Positions 53,686 to 62,550 of a stretch of DNA of 64,000 nucleotides are shown piece by piece. The DNA is taken from assembly GCF_001422725.1 (NCBI RefSeq), contig NZ_LMMA01000001.1, positions 560,691 through 624,690 on the forward strand, in the 5' to 3' direction. The stretch's first letter is position 1; the number at the start of each line of letters is the position of its first letter. A program made the position numbers and the translations under genes. Source of the DNA: Flavobacterium sp. Leaf82. Lineage in GTDB: Bacteria; Bacteroidota; Bacteroidia; Flavobacteriales; Flavobacteriaceae. The notes under the pieces are model-generated. The model ran no database searches. It saw nothing but the letters and a program-made list of their open reading frames with translations, and was not told where the DNA came from.

Positions 53686-54803
53686 TGAAATACAATTGGC
53701 AACTATCAGATTGGCAAAAATTCGTATATGATGATTCTGTAATTGATTCATTATGTATTGAATTTGCATTTGAAACCGGAGAAGTAAAAGGACTTGTAGA
53801 TTCTTTATCTGCTAAAATTAAGCAAGAAACTATTTTGCAATTTATGATTTCGGAGGCTATTAAAACTTCTGAAATCGAAGGCGAATTTTTAAGTCGACAG
53901 GATATTATGTCTTCGATTAAAAAAAATTTAGGTATAGGCGAAGTCGTAGATAAGATCAGGGACAAAAATGCCATAGGAGTTGGAAAGCTGATGGTAGTGG
54001 TCAGAAATTCTTATTCAGATAGATTAACTGAATTGATAATAAAACAATGGCACTATATTCTAATGGAATATTCAAAACGCATTCTTCCGGGTTATTATAG
54101 AGCTGGAGAAGAACCCATGCAAATTGTTTCAGGTTCTTATGGTAGAGAAATTATTCATTTTGAAGCCCCACCGTCAAAACAAGTTTCTGTCGAAATGAAG
54201 AAATTTATTAAATGGTACAATGATTTTGAAGTTAAAGCTACAGATATAAAAAAAGCATTAATTAAAACTTCGATAGCTCATCTATATTTTGAGAGTATTC
54301 ATCCTTTTGAAGATGGAAATGGTAGAATTGGCAGAGCTATTGCTGAAAAATGCCTTTCAGAATCTTTGAATAGACCCGTTTTAATGAGTATTTCAAGTAC
54401 TATTGAACAAAATAAAAAAAAGTATTATCAATCTTTAAAACAAGCACAGCGAACCCTTGAAATTACGGATTGGATTCTTTATTTTTCTACTTTGATTCTG
54501 GAATCTCAAAAGAATGCCAAACAGATTGTACTTTTTACATTGAACAAAACCAGATTTATAGATCAGTTTAAAAATATCATGAATGAAAGACAGATAAAAG
54601 TCGTTTTGAAAATGTTTGAAAATGGTGTTTCTGGTTTTATAGGCGGAATGACAGCAATAAAATATATTTCTATTACTAAAACTTCAAGGGCAACAGCAAC
54701 AAGAGATTTGCAGGATTTAGCAGAAAAAAGTATTTTGATATCGAAAGGAGAGGGTAGAAGTCGATCTTATGATTTAAACTTGGCAGTAGAAGATGAAAAT
54801 TAA
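53685..54803 (+). CDS. Fic protein with DUF4172 N terminus and C-terminal winged helix
   Basis: A 372 aa protein. The N terminus (MKYNWQLSDWQKFVYDDS) is the DUF4172 type. T61-x3-E65-G66 (TSEIEG) is the inhibitory helix motif of class II Fic proteins. The catalytic loop HPFEDGNGRIGR is at 206-217 with all residues for AMP transfer, and the C-terminal part (about 300-370: NERQIKVVLKMFENG, TSRATATRDLQDLAEKSILI) is a DNA-binding winged helix. Known relatives AMPylate or deAMPylate target proteins, and activity is released when the Glu is displaced. The HTH plus two palindromes at the start suggest autoregulation. It seems a stand-alone gene between dxs and tadA, without a separate antitoxin. Confidence 0.93.
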   Translation: MKYNWQLSDWQKFVYDDSVIDSLCIEFAFETGEVKGLVDSLSAKIKQETILQFMISEAIKTSEIEGEFLSRQDIMSSIKKNLGIGEVVDKIRDKNAIGVGKLMVVVRNSYSDRLTELIIKQWHYILMEYSKRILPGYYRAGEEPMQIVSGSYGREIIHFEAPPSKQVSVEMKKFIKWYNDFEVKATDIKKALIKTSIAHLYFESIHPFEDGNGRIGRAIAEKCLSESLNRPVLMSISSTIEQNKKKYYQSLKQAQRTLEITDWILYFSTLILESQKNAKQIVLFTLNKTRFIDQFKNIMNERQIKVVLKMFENGVSGFIGGMTAIKYISITKTSRATATRDLQDLAEKSILISKGEGRSRSYDLNLAVEDEN

Positions 54804-54867
54804 TATTTTATTGGTAGTATCTTATTTTTAAGCCAAAGAAAATTACAAAAACCTTATTTTTGCAACT

Positions 54868-55311
54868 ATGATAAATCCTTTCACCGACGAATATTTTATG
54901 AAAAAAGCTTTGCAGGAAGCTGAAATAGCTTTTGAGAAAGGTGAAATTCCTGTTGGAGCCATAATTGTTGTTGCTGATAGAGTAATTGCAAGCAGTCATA
55001 ATTTAACCGAATTATTAAATGATGTTACGGCCCATGCCGAAATGCAGTCAATAACAGCTGCTGCAAACTTTCTAGGCGGAAAATATTTGAAGGATTGTAC
55101 CCTTTATGTTACACTCGAACCTTGCCAAATGTGTGCAGGAGCTTTGTATTGGAGTCAGATTTCGAAAATTGTTTTTGGCGCCCGAGACGAACAACGCGGT
55201 TTTATGACAATGGGAACAAAATTGCATCCCAAAACAACAGTAGTTTCTGGAATTATGGCAAATGAAGCTGCAGATTTGATGAAACGTTTTTTTGTTGAGA
55301 GACGTAAATAA
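54868..55311 (+). CDS. tadA: tRNA-specific adenosine deaminase
   Basis: A 147 aa zinc deaminase that converts A34 to inosine in tRNA-Arg(ACG). The zinc motifs are H56-A-E58 (TAHAEMQSI) and P-C86-x2-C89 (EPCQMCAGAL), and the C-terminal KIVFGARDEQRGFMTMGTKL is typical of TadA. Its start is ATG at 54868 (MINPFTDEYFMKKALQEAE). The next gene starts 14 nt after its stop. Housekeeping gene. Confidence 0.95.
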   Translation: MINPFTDEYFMKKALQEAEIAFEKGEIPVGAIIVVADRVIASSHNLTELLNDVTAHAEMQSITAAANFLGGKYLKDCTLYVTLEPCQMCAGALYWSQISKIVFGARDEQRGFMTMGTKLHPKTTVVSGIMANEAADLMKRFFVERRK

Positions 55312-55324
55312 TGACTCAGATAGC

Positions 55325-55957
55325 ATGACAGATTTTTCAGTAATAAAAAAGCTTTTTGGTGTAACTGAACCTAACGGTTTTACCGAAAATGAAATTCAGG
55401 TTGTAAAAGATATTTTTGGAGAACTCCCTAAAGTATTTACGGATTATTATACTGAATTGGGTAAAATTCAAAATCTGAATCACACTCAGGATTTATTAAT
55501 TGTACCGGAACGTTTTCAGTATTATAAGCATAATGATTATTTAATATTCTATTCTGAGAATCAGAAAGCTTGCGTTTGGGGAATCCATAAAAATGATTTG
55601 TCGAAACCTGATCCGCCGGTTTATATTAGCGAAGATGAAAAAGACTGGTATCTCGAAACAGAATCCTTAACGGAGTTTTTTACTGCAATGGCTTTTCTCC
55701 AGGATGGTTTTGGATTGAAATTTCCAAGTAATACATTTTATGAATTAGAGCAGCACGATCTTGATTTTATGATCAAAAATTTCTCAGACAAAGCAGTGTC
55801 ATTTAAACAATGGCTTGAGGGAATTAAATTTTATGGAAACCATGATGATGATGTCATTGTAATTATGGGTGGTAACCAAATGTTTTACGCGGCAAATTCT
55901 CAAGAACATTTTACTGAGCTGGATGAGATGTTATCTAAACTTGGAGAGGTACTTTAA
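55325..55957 (+). CDS. SMI1/KNR4 (SUKH)-like protein
   Basis: A 210 aa acidic protein; ATG at 55325 (MTDFSVIKKLFG) is taken as the start in place of an upstream one overlapping tadA. The sequence LPKVFTDYYTELGKIQNLNH, YLIFYSENQKACVWGIHKND and AMAFLQDGFGLKF fit the SUKH pattern, in which many members are immunity proteins against polymorphic toxins. There is no toxin gene nearby, so it is an orphan, or has another role. It follows tadA by 14 nt and may be co-transcribed. Confidence 0.65.
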   Translation: MTDFSVIKKLFGVTEPNGFTENEIQVVKDIFGELPKVFTDYYTELGKIQNLNHTQDLLIVPERFQYYKHNDYLIFYSENQKACVWGIHKNDLSKPDPPVYISEDEKDWYLETESLTEFFTAMAFLQDGFGLKFPSNTFYELEQHDLDFMIKNFSDKAVSFKQWLEGIKFYGNHDDDVIVIMGGNQMFYAANSQEHFTELDEMLSKLGEVL

Positions 55958-55976
55958 TAATTCTGCTTTTGTTGTA

Positions 55977-56522
55977 TTAGAATAAATACGCCATGTAAAG
56001 GCATATAAATAAGATGAATCCGTTAAAACAGATAATATTATAAAATGTATTTTCAGAACAACCTTTTTTTAACAGCAGTATTTTTAGACTTATTGCTATT
56101 GAAAGAAGAAGTACAGTACAAGAATAAATGTGGATTCCTTTAGGATTTAAACCATTAACTAGATATTTCGAATAATCTTCATCTTTTGATTTAACTTCTG
56201 AAACACTTTTTAATAAAAATGAATATTGAATTTCAATTTCATTTTCCTCTATAAGGAAATTTTTGGTTGAAAAAGAGTGTCCTTTTTTAGTGTAGTAGTT
56301 ATATGAAACGATTTCCTTGTCTTTTCCTTGTCTGCTTTTTCTTGCTCTATTAGTTGAATAAGAAATAAGAATGTCTTTGGTTTTAGTCTTTGGTAGTAAA
56401 TAAAAATCTATAAATAATAAAGAAATTAAAAAGGTTAATACCAATATACTATTGATTACAATTTTTTTATTTCTTATAATAAATTCATTTTTGGAGGAAT
56501 ATTTTTGTGAATTATTTGTCAT
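55977..56522 (-). CDS. Hypothetical membrane protein, 181 aa
   Basis: A basic protein with three predicted transmembrane segments: INSILVLTFLISLLFIDFYL (about residues 23-43), YSCTVLLLSIAISLKILLL (about 133-152) and FNGFILFICLYMAYLF at the C terminus. The extracytoplasmic part between the first two (YYTKKGHSFSTKNFLIEENE) may be a small beta domain. I do not recognise the family. It is convergent with the SUKH-like gene and its base composition is even more AT-rich than that of its neighbours, as seen often in immunity-like or acquired genes. Confidence 0.6.
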   Translation of the reverse strand: MTNNSQKYSSKNEFIIRNKKIVINSILVLTFLISLLFIDFYLLPKTKTKDILISYSTNRARKSRQGKDKEIVSYNYYTKKGHSFSTKNFLIEENEIEIQYSFLLKSVSEVKSKDEDYSKYLVNGLNPKGIHIYSCTVLLLSIAISLKILLLKKGCSENTFYNIICFNGFILFICLYMAYLF

Positions 56523-56741
56523 TATATAAAAATTAAATAGTACGAAATATAATACATTTCTTGTTTGATTTCCTGCAAAACTTCAACAAAAGTTAAATAA
56601 TTATTGTTAGAGAATTTTCTTCTTAAAGGAATAAGAAAATATTTTACATTTATCATAGTTTAATTTGTAATTTGCTATTATCGCTTACAACGGTAAATCG
56701 AACTAAAATTGTAATTTGCTAACCATTAACTCTAAATAAAA

Positions 56742-59700
56742 TTGAAAAAAAAAGGATTAATTCTCGTGTTTTGTGTGTTTTTTATTTTTCAATCTTGCGG
56801 TAGAAAATCAGCTGCCGATTTCAATTCCGATTTTTCATTATTTAAAGAGTATATAGTCAGTTTTACGGGGGGAATTGTCTCTTCAGAATCTGATATTCGG
56901 GTAGTTTTGGCTTTCGATAAAAAAGATTGGAAAGTCAATCAGGTTTTAGACAGCGATTTGCTTGATATTTCGCCAAGTGTCGACGGAAAAGTGGTTGCGC
57001 TTTCGAGCAATACTCTTGCCTTTATTCCGGAGAAAAAATTAAAACCCGGAACAGAATATCAAGTTACTTTAAACTTAGATAAACTTACCGCAATTCCGAA
57101 AGAGAAAAAAAAAGAACTTTCTAAATTCAACTTTACAGTAAAAACAATCAAACAGGATTTTACAGTAAACACGGCAGATATTCAGTCGTATAGTAAACAA
57201 TATCAATATTTAAATTGTGTTTTAAAAACCGCAGATAATATTGATATCGAAACCGCTATAAAATTGGTTTCCGCCAGTCAAAAAGGAAATGATCTTAAAA
57301 TTAAATTCGAAAAAAAATCAGGCACAGCCAAAGAATTTAATTTCATAATTGATAGTATTCAGCGTTATGATGAGGCAACAAACCTTGAAATCGAGTATGA
57401 TGGAAATGATTTTGATATTGATCAAAAAGGGCAATTAGACTATGCAATTTCGAGCATAAATGAATTTAAAATCGTAAAAGTCGATGTTCCCGAAGGAAGT
57501 AATCAGTCAGTTTTAATTAATTTTTCAGAACCGTTAGAAAAAGGACAGGATTTTAAAGGTTTAGTTTCGATTCAGAACACCAATAATTTGAAATTTTCTA
57601 CACAAGGAAATGTACTAAAAGTCTATTTTACGAATGAAGCTGCTGCTAAAAAAGAAGTTTCTGCTCCGGTCGAAGTAGTTGTCGAAGAGACAGCATCTAT
57701 TACGCCATATTCTACAACTGTTGTAGTTGATTCAGCAGCTGTTGCTGTTGATACGATTAGTGAAGAAGTAGTTGAAGTTGTTCCTGATGAAGAGCCGGAA
57801 CCTGTTATAACCGGAGAATTGCTTTTAGAAGTTTTTGAAGGTATCGAAAGTCAGTACGGCAAAAAAATGGATTCGAATTATACCGAGAAAATTACTTTTG
57901 ACCAAATAAAACCAAGCGTTCGTTTTATTAAAAACGGAACAATTTTGCCAAGTTCAAATAATCTAAAATTGAATTTTGAAGCCGTAAATTTAAGTGCCGT
58001 TGATGTAAAAGTATATAAAATTTACAAGAACAATATTCTTCAATTTCTTCAATATAACGAATTAAACGGAAGTCAAAACCTTAAGAAAGTAGCACAGCCC
58101 GTCGCAAAAACTACCCTGAAATTAAATGAAAGCAGTTTAATAAATCCAAGTAGATGGAACACGTTTGCCCTGGATTTATCTAAAATAATTACGCCGGAAC
58201 CCGGAGCAATTTACAGAGTAGAGTTTCAATACAAAAAGAAATATTCGCTGTATAAATGTGAAACATCAGATGGAGATCAAAATGAAGAAGAGGAAGAAGA
58301 AGTAGATGAAAATGATGTAAACTACAGCGGAAACTCCTATGACGATTATTACTATGATGATTATGAATGGAGAGAAAGCCAGGATCCTTGTTCAGGTTCA
58401 TACTATTACAATGCAAAAATAGCAACCAATATTTTAGCAACAGATTTAGGTGTAATTGCCAAAAGAGGCGAGAATAAATCGTATTTATTTGCCGTAAATA
58501 ATATTGTTACAACAGAACCTGTTTCAAACGCGCGAGTTGATTTATATACGTATCAACAACAAAAAATAACAACTGGAGCAACTAACAGTGAAGGAATCGC
58601 TTCGTTTCAGCTAGATAAATTCGCATATTTTGCGATCGTGACTTTGGGTGATCAATCGACTTATGTAAAGCTTGATGATGGACTCTCATTATCAGTAAGT
58701 AATTTTGATGTTGCCGGTGAGACTTTACAAAAAGGATTAAAAGGTTTTATATATGGAGAACGTGGCGTTTGGCGTCCGGGTGATAATTTGTATTTATCTT
58801 TTATTTTAAATGATGCTGCGAATAAACTTCCGAAATCGCATCCTATAAAATTCAGATTGAATGATCCGAACGGGAAAACAACGTATCAAACTATTCAGAA
58901 AACAAATGAATTAAACCATTATTCCTTTGTGGTTCCTACAAGTTCAGAGGCACCAACAGGAAATTGGGAAGCCATGATAAGTGTTGGTGGTGCTAAGTTT
59001 TATAAGAGTATTAAAATTGAGACAATTAAACCAAATCGTTTAAAAATAAAAAATAACTTCTCCAGAAAGACACTTTCATCTTCTTATCCAAACACCAGTA
59101 ATCTGGAAGTAACCTGGCTTCATGGTGCAATTGCGAAGAACCTGAATGTAGAAATGCAGGCTAAGTTTTCGCAACAAGCAACAACATTTAAAGGATATGA
59201 GAAATTTACTTTTGATGATTTAGTACGCCAATTTAGTACAGAAGAAATTAATGTTTTCTCCGGAAAATTAAATGAAAGCGGAAAAGCAACCGTTAACATC
59301 GAACCTAAATTACAAGGTCAGGCGCCGGGAATGCTTCGTGCATCATTTATTACAAAAGTTTATGAAGAAGGAGGAGATTTTAGCACAGATGTTATCTCGA
59401 CAACTTATTCACCATACAAAACATATGTAGGTATAAAAGCGCCAGAGCCTAATAAATACAATATGTTAGAAACCAGAGCGAATAACCGTTTTGAGATTGT
59501 AACTGTTGATGAAAACGGAAGACCAAAATCAGTAAGAAATCTTGAAGTAAAAGTATTTAAAGTCGATTGGCGTTGGTGGTGGGATGCTTCAAATGATAAT
59601 TTATCAAATTATAATTCTTCGAATGCAACCACTTCATATAAAACTTTTGTAATCAATACAGATTCAAACGGAAAAGGAAGTATTTCGTTTTCTTTAACTG

Positions 59701-62423
59701 ATGAAGAATGGGGACGTTATTTAATTCGCGTTTCAGATGATACAAACGGTCATGCGACAGCTTTGACTGTAAATATAGATTGGCCAATTTGGTCTGGAAA
59801 AACGCGTAACAGAGACGCCTCTACAGCCAATATGCTAGTATTCTCGACCGATAAGAAAAATTATGCTGTAGGCGAAAAAGCACAAATATCTTTCCCTTCC
59901 AGTGAAGGTGGCCGTGCTTTAATTTCGATCGAAAATGGTTCAAGAGTAGTACAAACACTTTGGGCTAAAACAAAACAAGGAGAAACAAAAGTTGAAATTC
60001 CGATCACGGCGGAAATGGCTCCAAACGTATATTTTAATATTACGCTTTTGCAACCACATGCTTCAACTAAAAACGATTCTCCAATTCGCATGTACGGTAT
60101 TGTACCTATCGAAGTTGTCGATAAAAACACCATTTTGGCACCAACACTTTCGATGCCTGATGTTCTAAAACCAGAGCAGACATTTACTGTAAAAGTAGGA
60201 GAAAAAACAGGTAAAGAAATGACGTATACGATTGCAGTCGTAGACGAAGGTTTGCTAGATTTAACTCGTTTTAAAACACCAAATGCTTGGGATAGTTTCT
60301 ATGTTCGTGAAGCTTTGGGAGTAAAAACCTGGGATATTTATGATGATGTAATTGGCGCTTATGGCGGAAAAATAAATCAAATTTTCAGTATTGGTGGAGA
60401 TCAGGATTTAGGCGGCGGAAAAGCCAAAAAAGCCAATCGTTTTAAACCGGTTGTTTTGTATTATGGTCCATTTAAATTAGAAAAAGGACAGACAAAATCA
60501 CATCAATTAAAATTACCAAAATATATTGGTTCCGTTAGAACTATGATTGTTGCAGGTGATGCAAATACAAGTGCCTACGGAAGTGTTGAAAAAGCAACTC
60601 CCGTTCGTAGTCCGTTGATGGTTTTGGCTTCATTACCAAGAAAAATTTCTCCATCAGAGAAAGTAACGATTCCTGTAACAGTTTTTGCAACCGAAAATAA
60701 GATTAAAAACGTTTCGATTCAGCTAAAAACAAGTGCCGGACTTAAAGTAGTGGGAAGCGCAACTCAAAGATTGACTTTTGCACAACCTGACGAAAAAATG
60801 GCATATTTTAATTTAGTAGTAGGTTCAGCAACCGGAATTGCAAAAGTTCAGGTTATTGCGACTTCAGGAAGTGAGAAATCAGTTTATGATGTTGAGATTG
60901 ATATGACAAACCCAAATCCTGTTACGAGTACTTTTACAGATGTTGTTTTGTCTCCAAACAGTACAAAAACAATTTCATGGAAAACTTTTGGAGTTTCCGG
61001 AAGTAATAAAGCAAGATTGGAAGTTTCGTCAATGCCAACCATTAATTTAAATGGAAGATTGCAATATCTTATTCAATACCCGCATGGATGTGTAGAACAA
61101 ACAACTTCATCCGTTTTTCCTCAATTGTTCCTTAATGATGTAGTTGATTTAGATGTAATTCGAAAAGAACTTATCCAGAAAAATATTGCTGCAGGAATTG
61201 CGAGATTAGGAACTTTTCAGCTTTCAAATGGCGGATTACCATATTGGCAAGGAAATACAATTGCTGATGATTGGGGAACTTCATATGCCGGACATTTCTT
61301 GATTGAAGCGGAGAAAAAAGGATATGTATTACCAATAAACTTCAAATCAAAATGGACTTCGTATCAACAAAAAGAAGCGAAGCAATGGCGTTTTGAAGTT
61401 AAATATGGTAATGATTTAGCGCAAGCTTATAGATTATATACGCTGGCTTTGGCTGGATATGCAGATTTATCTTCAATGAACAGATTGCGTGAAACAAAAG
61501 GAATTTCGAACGAAAGTAAGCTTCGTTTAGCCGCAGCATATGTATTAGCAGGTCAAAAATCAGCAGGACAAAATCTATTTTTAAGAACCAGTATTGACAA
61601 CGAATCGAGTGATTATAATTATTACTATTATGGTTCAGGCGAAAGAAACCGAGCAATGGCTTTAGAGACGATGTTGCTTTTAGGTCAAAAACAAAAAGCA
61701 TTCTCGATGGCTTCAAAATTAGCCAAAGAAATGTCAAATAATCAATGGATGAGTACGCAAACAACAGCTTATTGTTTGTATGCGATGTCGAAATTTGCAG
61801 CTGGTAATGGTCCTAAAGGAATTAATATTCAGTTTAGTAAAAACGGAAAAGCAGAAACAATAAATACTCAGAAAACAATTGCAGACAGAAGTCTGGTTGT
61901 TCAAACGGGTTATAATAGTATTACTTTAAAAAACAATAAAAACAATACAATTTATGTTCGCGTTTTAAATACCGGAATATTGCCAATTGGACAAGAAAAT
62001 GTGATTCAGAGTGATGTTTCGGCTGCTATCGTTTTCAAAGACAGAAAAGGAAGTATTATCAATGTTTCTAAAATAAATCAGGGAACTGAATTTGTTGCCG
62101 AGGTTACGGTTAAAAACCAAAGAAATGAAAGCGTTCAAAATGTAGCTTTATCGCAAATTCTGCCTTCAGGATTCGAAATTGTAAATACGCGTTTCACAGA
62201 TTATGGAGATGCCACAAACAATATTGCTGATTATATAGATATTCGAGATGACAGAACGAATTTCTATTTTGGATTAAAATCCAGAGAAACCAAAGTCTTT
62301 AGGATTCTGCTAAACGCATCATATTTAGGAAATTATTATTTACCCGGATTACAATGCGAAGCAATGTATGATAATACATTTCTTGCCAGAACAAAAGGAT
62401 TCTGGGTTGAGGTGGTGAAGTAG
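56742..62423 (+). CDS. Alpha-2-macroglobulin family lipoprotein
   Basis: A 1893 aa protein (start TTG at 56742; lipoprotein signal LILVFCVFFIFQSC). It is a bacterial alpha-2-macroglobulin, thought to trap proteases in the periplasm. The early MG domains follow the DFNSDFSLFKEYIVSFT region; residues about 515-545 have an acidic stretch (EEEEEVDENDVNYSG). GLKGFIYGERGVWRPGD is the typical MG start near 670, the bait region lies beyond 1000 and the thioester motif CVEQ is at 1450-1453 (YPHGCVEQTTS). The thioester is intact. pbpC follows at 62551, a pairing known in many bacteria where cell-wall repair and protease trapping are linked. Confidence 0.94.
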   Translation: MKKKGLILVFCVFFIFQSCGRKSAADFNSDFSLFKEYIVSFTGGIVSSESDIRVVLAFDKKDWKVNQVLDSDLLDISPSVDGKVVALSSNTLAFIPEKKLKPGTEYQVTLNLDKLTAIPKEKKKELSKFNFTVKTIKQDFTVNTADIQSYSKQYQYLNCVLKTADNIDIETAIKLVSASQKGNDLKIKFEKKSGTAKEFNFIIDSIQRYDEATNLEIEYDGNDFDIDQKGQLDYAISSINEFKIVKVDVPEGSNQSVLINFSEPLEKGQDFKGLVSIQNTNNLKFSTQGNVLKVYFTNEAAAKKEVSAPVEVVVEETASITPYSTTVVVDSAAVAVDTISEEVVEVVPDEEPEPVITGELLLEVFEGIESQYGKKMDSNYTEKITFDQIKPSVRFIKNGTILPSSNNLKLNFEAVNLSAVDVKVYKIYKNNILQFLQYNELNGSQNLKKVAQPVAKTTLKLNESSLINPSRWNTFALDLSKIITPEPGAIYRVEFQYKKKYSLYKCETSDGDQNEEEEEEVDENDVNYSGNSYDDYYYDDYEWRESQDPCSGSYYYNAKIATNILATDLGVIAKRGENKSYLFAVNNIVTTEPVSNARVDLYTYQQQKITTGATNSEGIASFQLDKFAYFAIVTLGDQSTYVKLDDGLSLSVSNFDVAGETLQKGLKGFIYGERGVWRPGDNLYLSFILNDAANKLPKSHPIKFRLNDPNGKTTYQTIQKTNELNHYSFVVPTSSEAPTGNWEAMISVGGAKFYKSIKIETIKPNRLKIKNNFSRKTLSSSYPNTSNLEVTWLHGAIAKNLNVEMQAKFSQQATTFKGYEKFTFDDLVRQFSTEEINVFSGKLNESGKATVNIEPKLQGQAPGMLRASFITKVYEEGGDFSTDVISTTYSPYKTYVGIKAPEPNKYNMLETRANNRFEIVTVDENGRPKSVRNLEVKVFKVDWRWWWDASNDNLSNYNSSNATTSYKTFVINTDSNGKGSISFSLTDEEWGRYLIRVSDDTNGHATALTVNIDWPIWSGKTRNRDASTANMLVFSTDKKNYAVGEKAQISFPSSEGGRALISIENGSRVVQTLWAKTKQGETKVEIPITAEMAPNVYFNITLLQPHASTKNDSPIRMYGIVPIEVVDKNTILAPTLSMPDVLKPEQTFTVKVGEKTGKEMTYTIAVVDEGLLDLTRFKTPNAWDSFYVREALGVKTWDIYDDVIGAYGGKINQIFSIGGDQDLGGGKAKKANRFKPVVLYYGPFKLEKGQTKSHQLKLPKYIGSVRTMIVAGDANTSAYGSVEKATPVRSPLMVLASLPRKISPSEKVTIPVTVFATENKIKNVSIQLKTSAGLKVVGSATQRLTFAQPDEKMAYFNLVVGSATGIAKVQVIATSGSEKSVYDVEIDMTNPNPVTSTFTDVVLSPNSTKTISWKTFGVSGSNKARLEVSSMPTINLNGRLQYLIQYPHGCVEQTTSSVFPQLFLNDVVDLDVIRKELIQKNIAAGIARLGTFQLSNGGLPYWQGNTIADDWGTSYAGHFLIEAEKKGYVLPINFKSKWTSYQQKEAKQWRFEVKYGNDLAQAYRLYTLALAGYADLSSMNRLRETKGISNESKLRLAAAYVLAGQKSAGQNLFLRTSIDNESSDYNYYYYGSGERNRAMALETMLLLGQKQKAFSMASKLAKEMSNNQWMSTQTTAYCLYAMSKFAAGNGPKGINIQFSKNGKAETINTQKTIADRSLVVQTGYNSITLKNNKNNTIYVRVLNTGILPIGQENVIQSDVSAAIVFKDRKGSIINVSKINQGTEFVAEVTVKNQRNESVQNVALSQILPSGFEIVNTRFTDYGDATNNIADYIDIRDDRTNFYFGLKSRETKVFRILLNASYLGNYYLPGLQCEAMYDNTFLARTKGFWVEVVK

Positions 62424-62434
62424 AAAATAAAAAG

Positions 62435-62536
62435 GCCCACGGGTTTTACGGATTAAACGGATTTGCACGGGTCTTTATATTAGATCATATTAATTTTAAT
62501 CTGTGAAAATCCGTTTAATCCGTAAAATCTGCGGGC
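62435..62536. repeat. GCCCACGG..GGATTAAACGG inverted repeat
   Basis: GCCCACGGGTTTTACGGATT and, inverted, AATCCGTAAAATCTGCGGGC close a 102-nt element lying between the macroglobulin and pbpC genes. It is the same family as the outer repeat at 2818-3056, at the other end of the window. Confidence 0.8.
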
Positions 62537-62550
62537 TAAAACTAAAAGCT

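Noticed and set aside
53685..54803. Fic as half of a toxin-antitoxin pair with a separate antitoxin
   Set aside because: The inhibitory motif is within the same chain (T61-E65-G66) and no small partner gene is adjacent.
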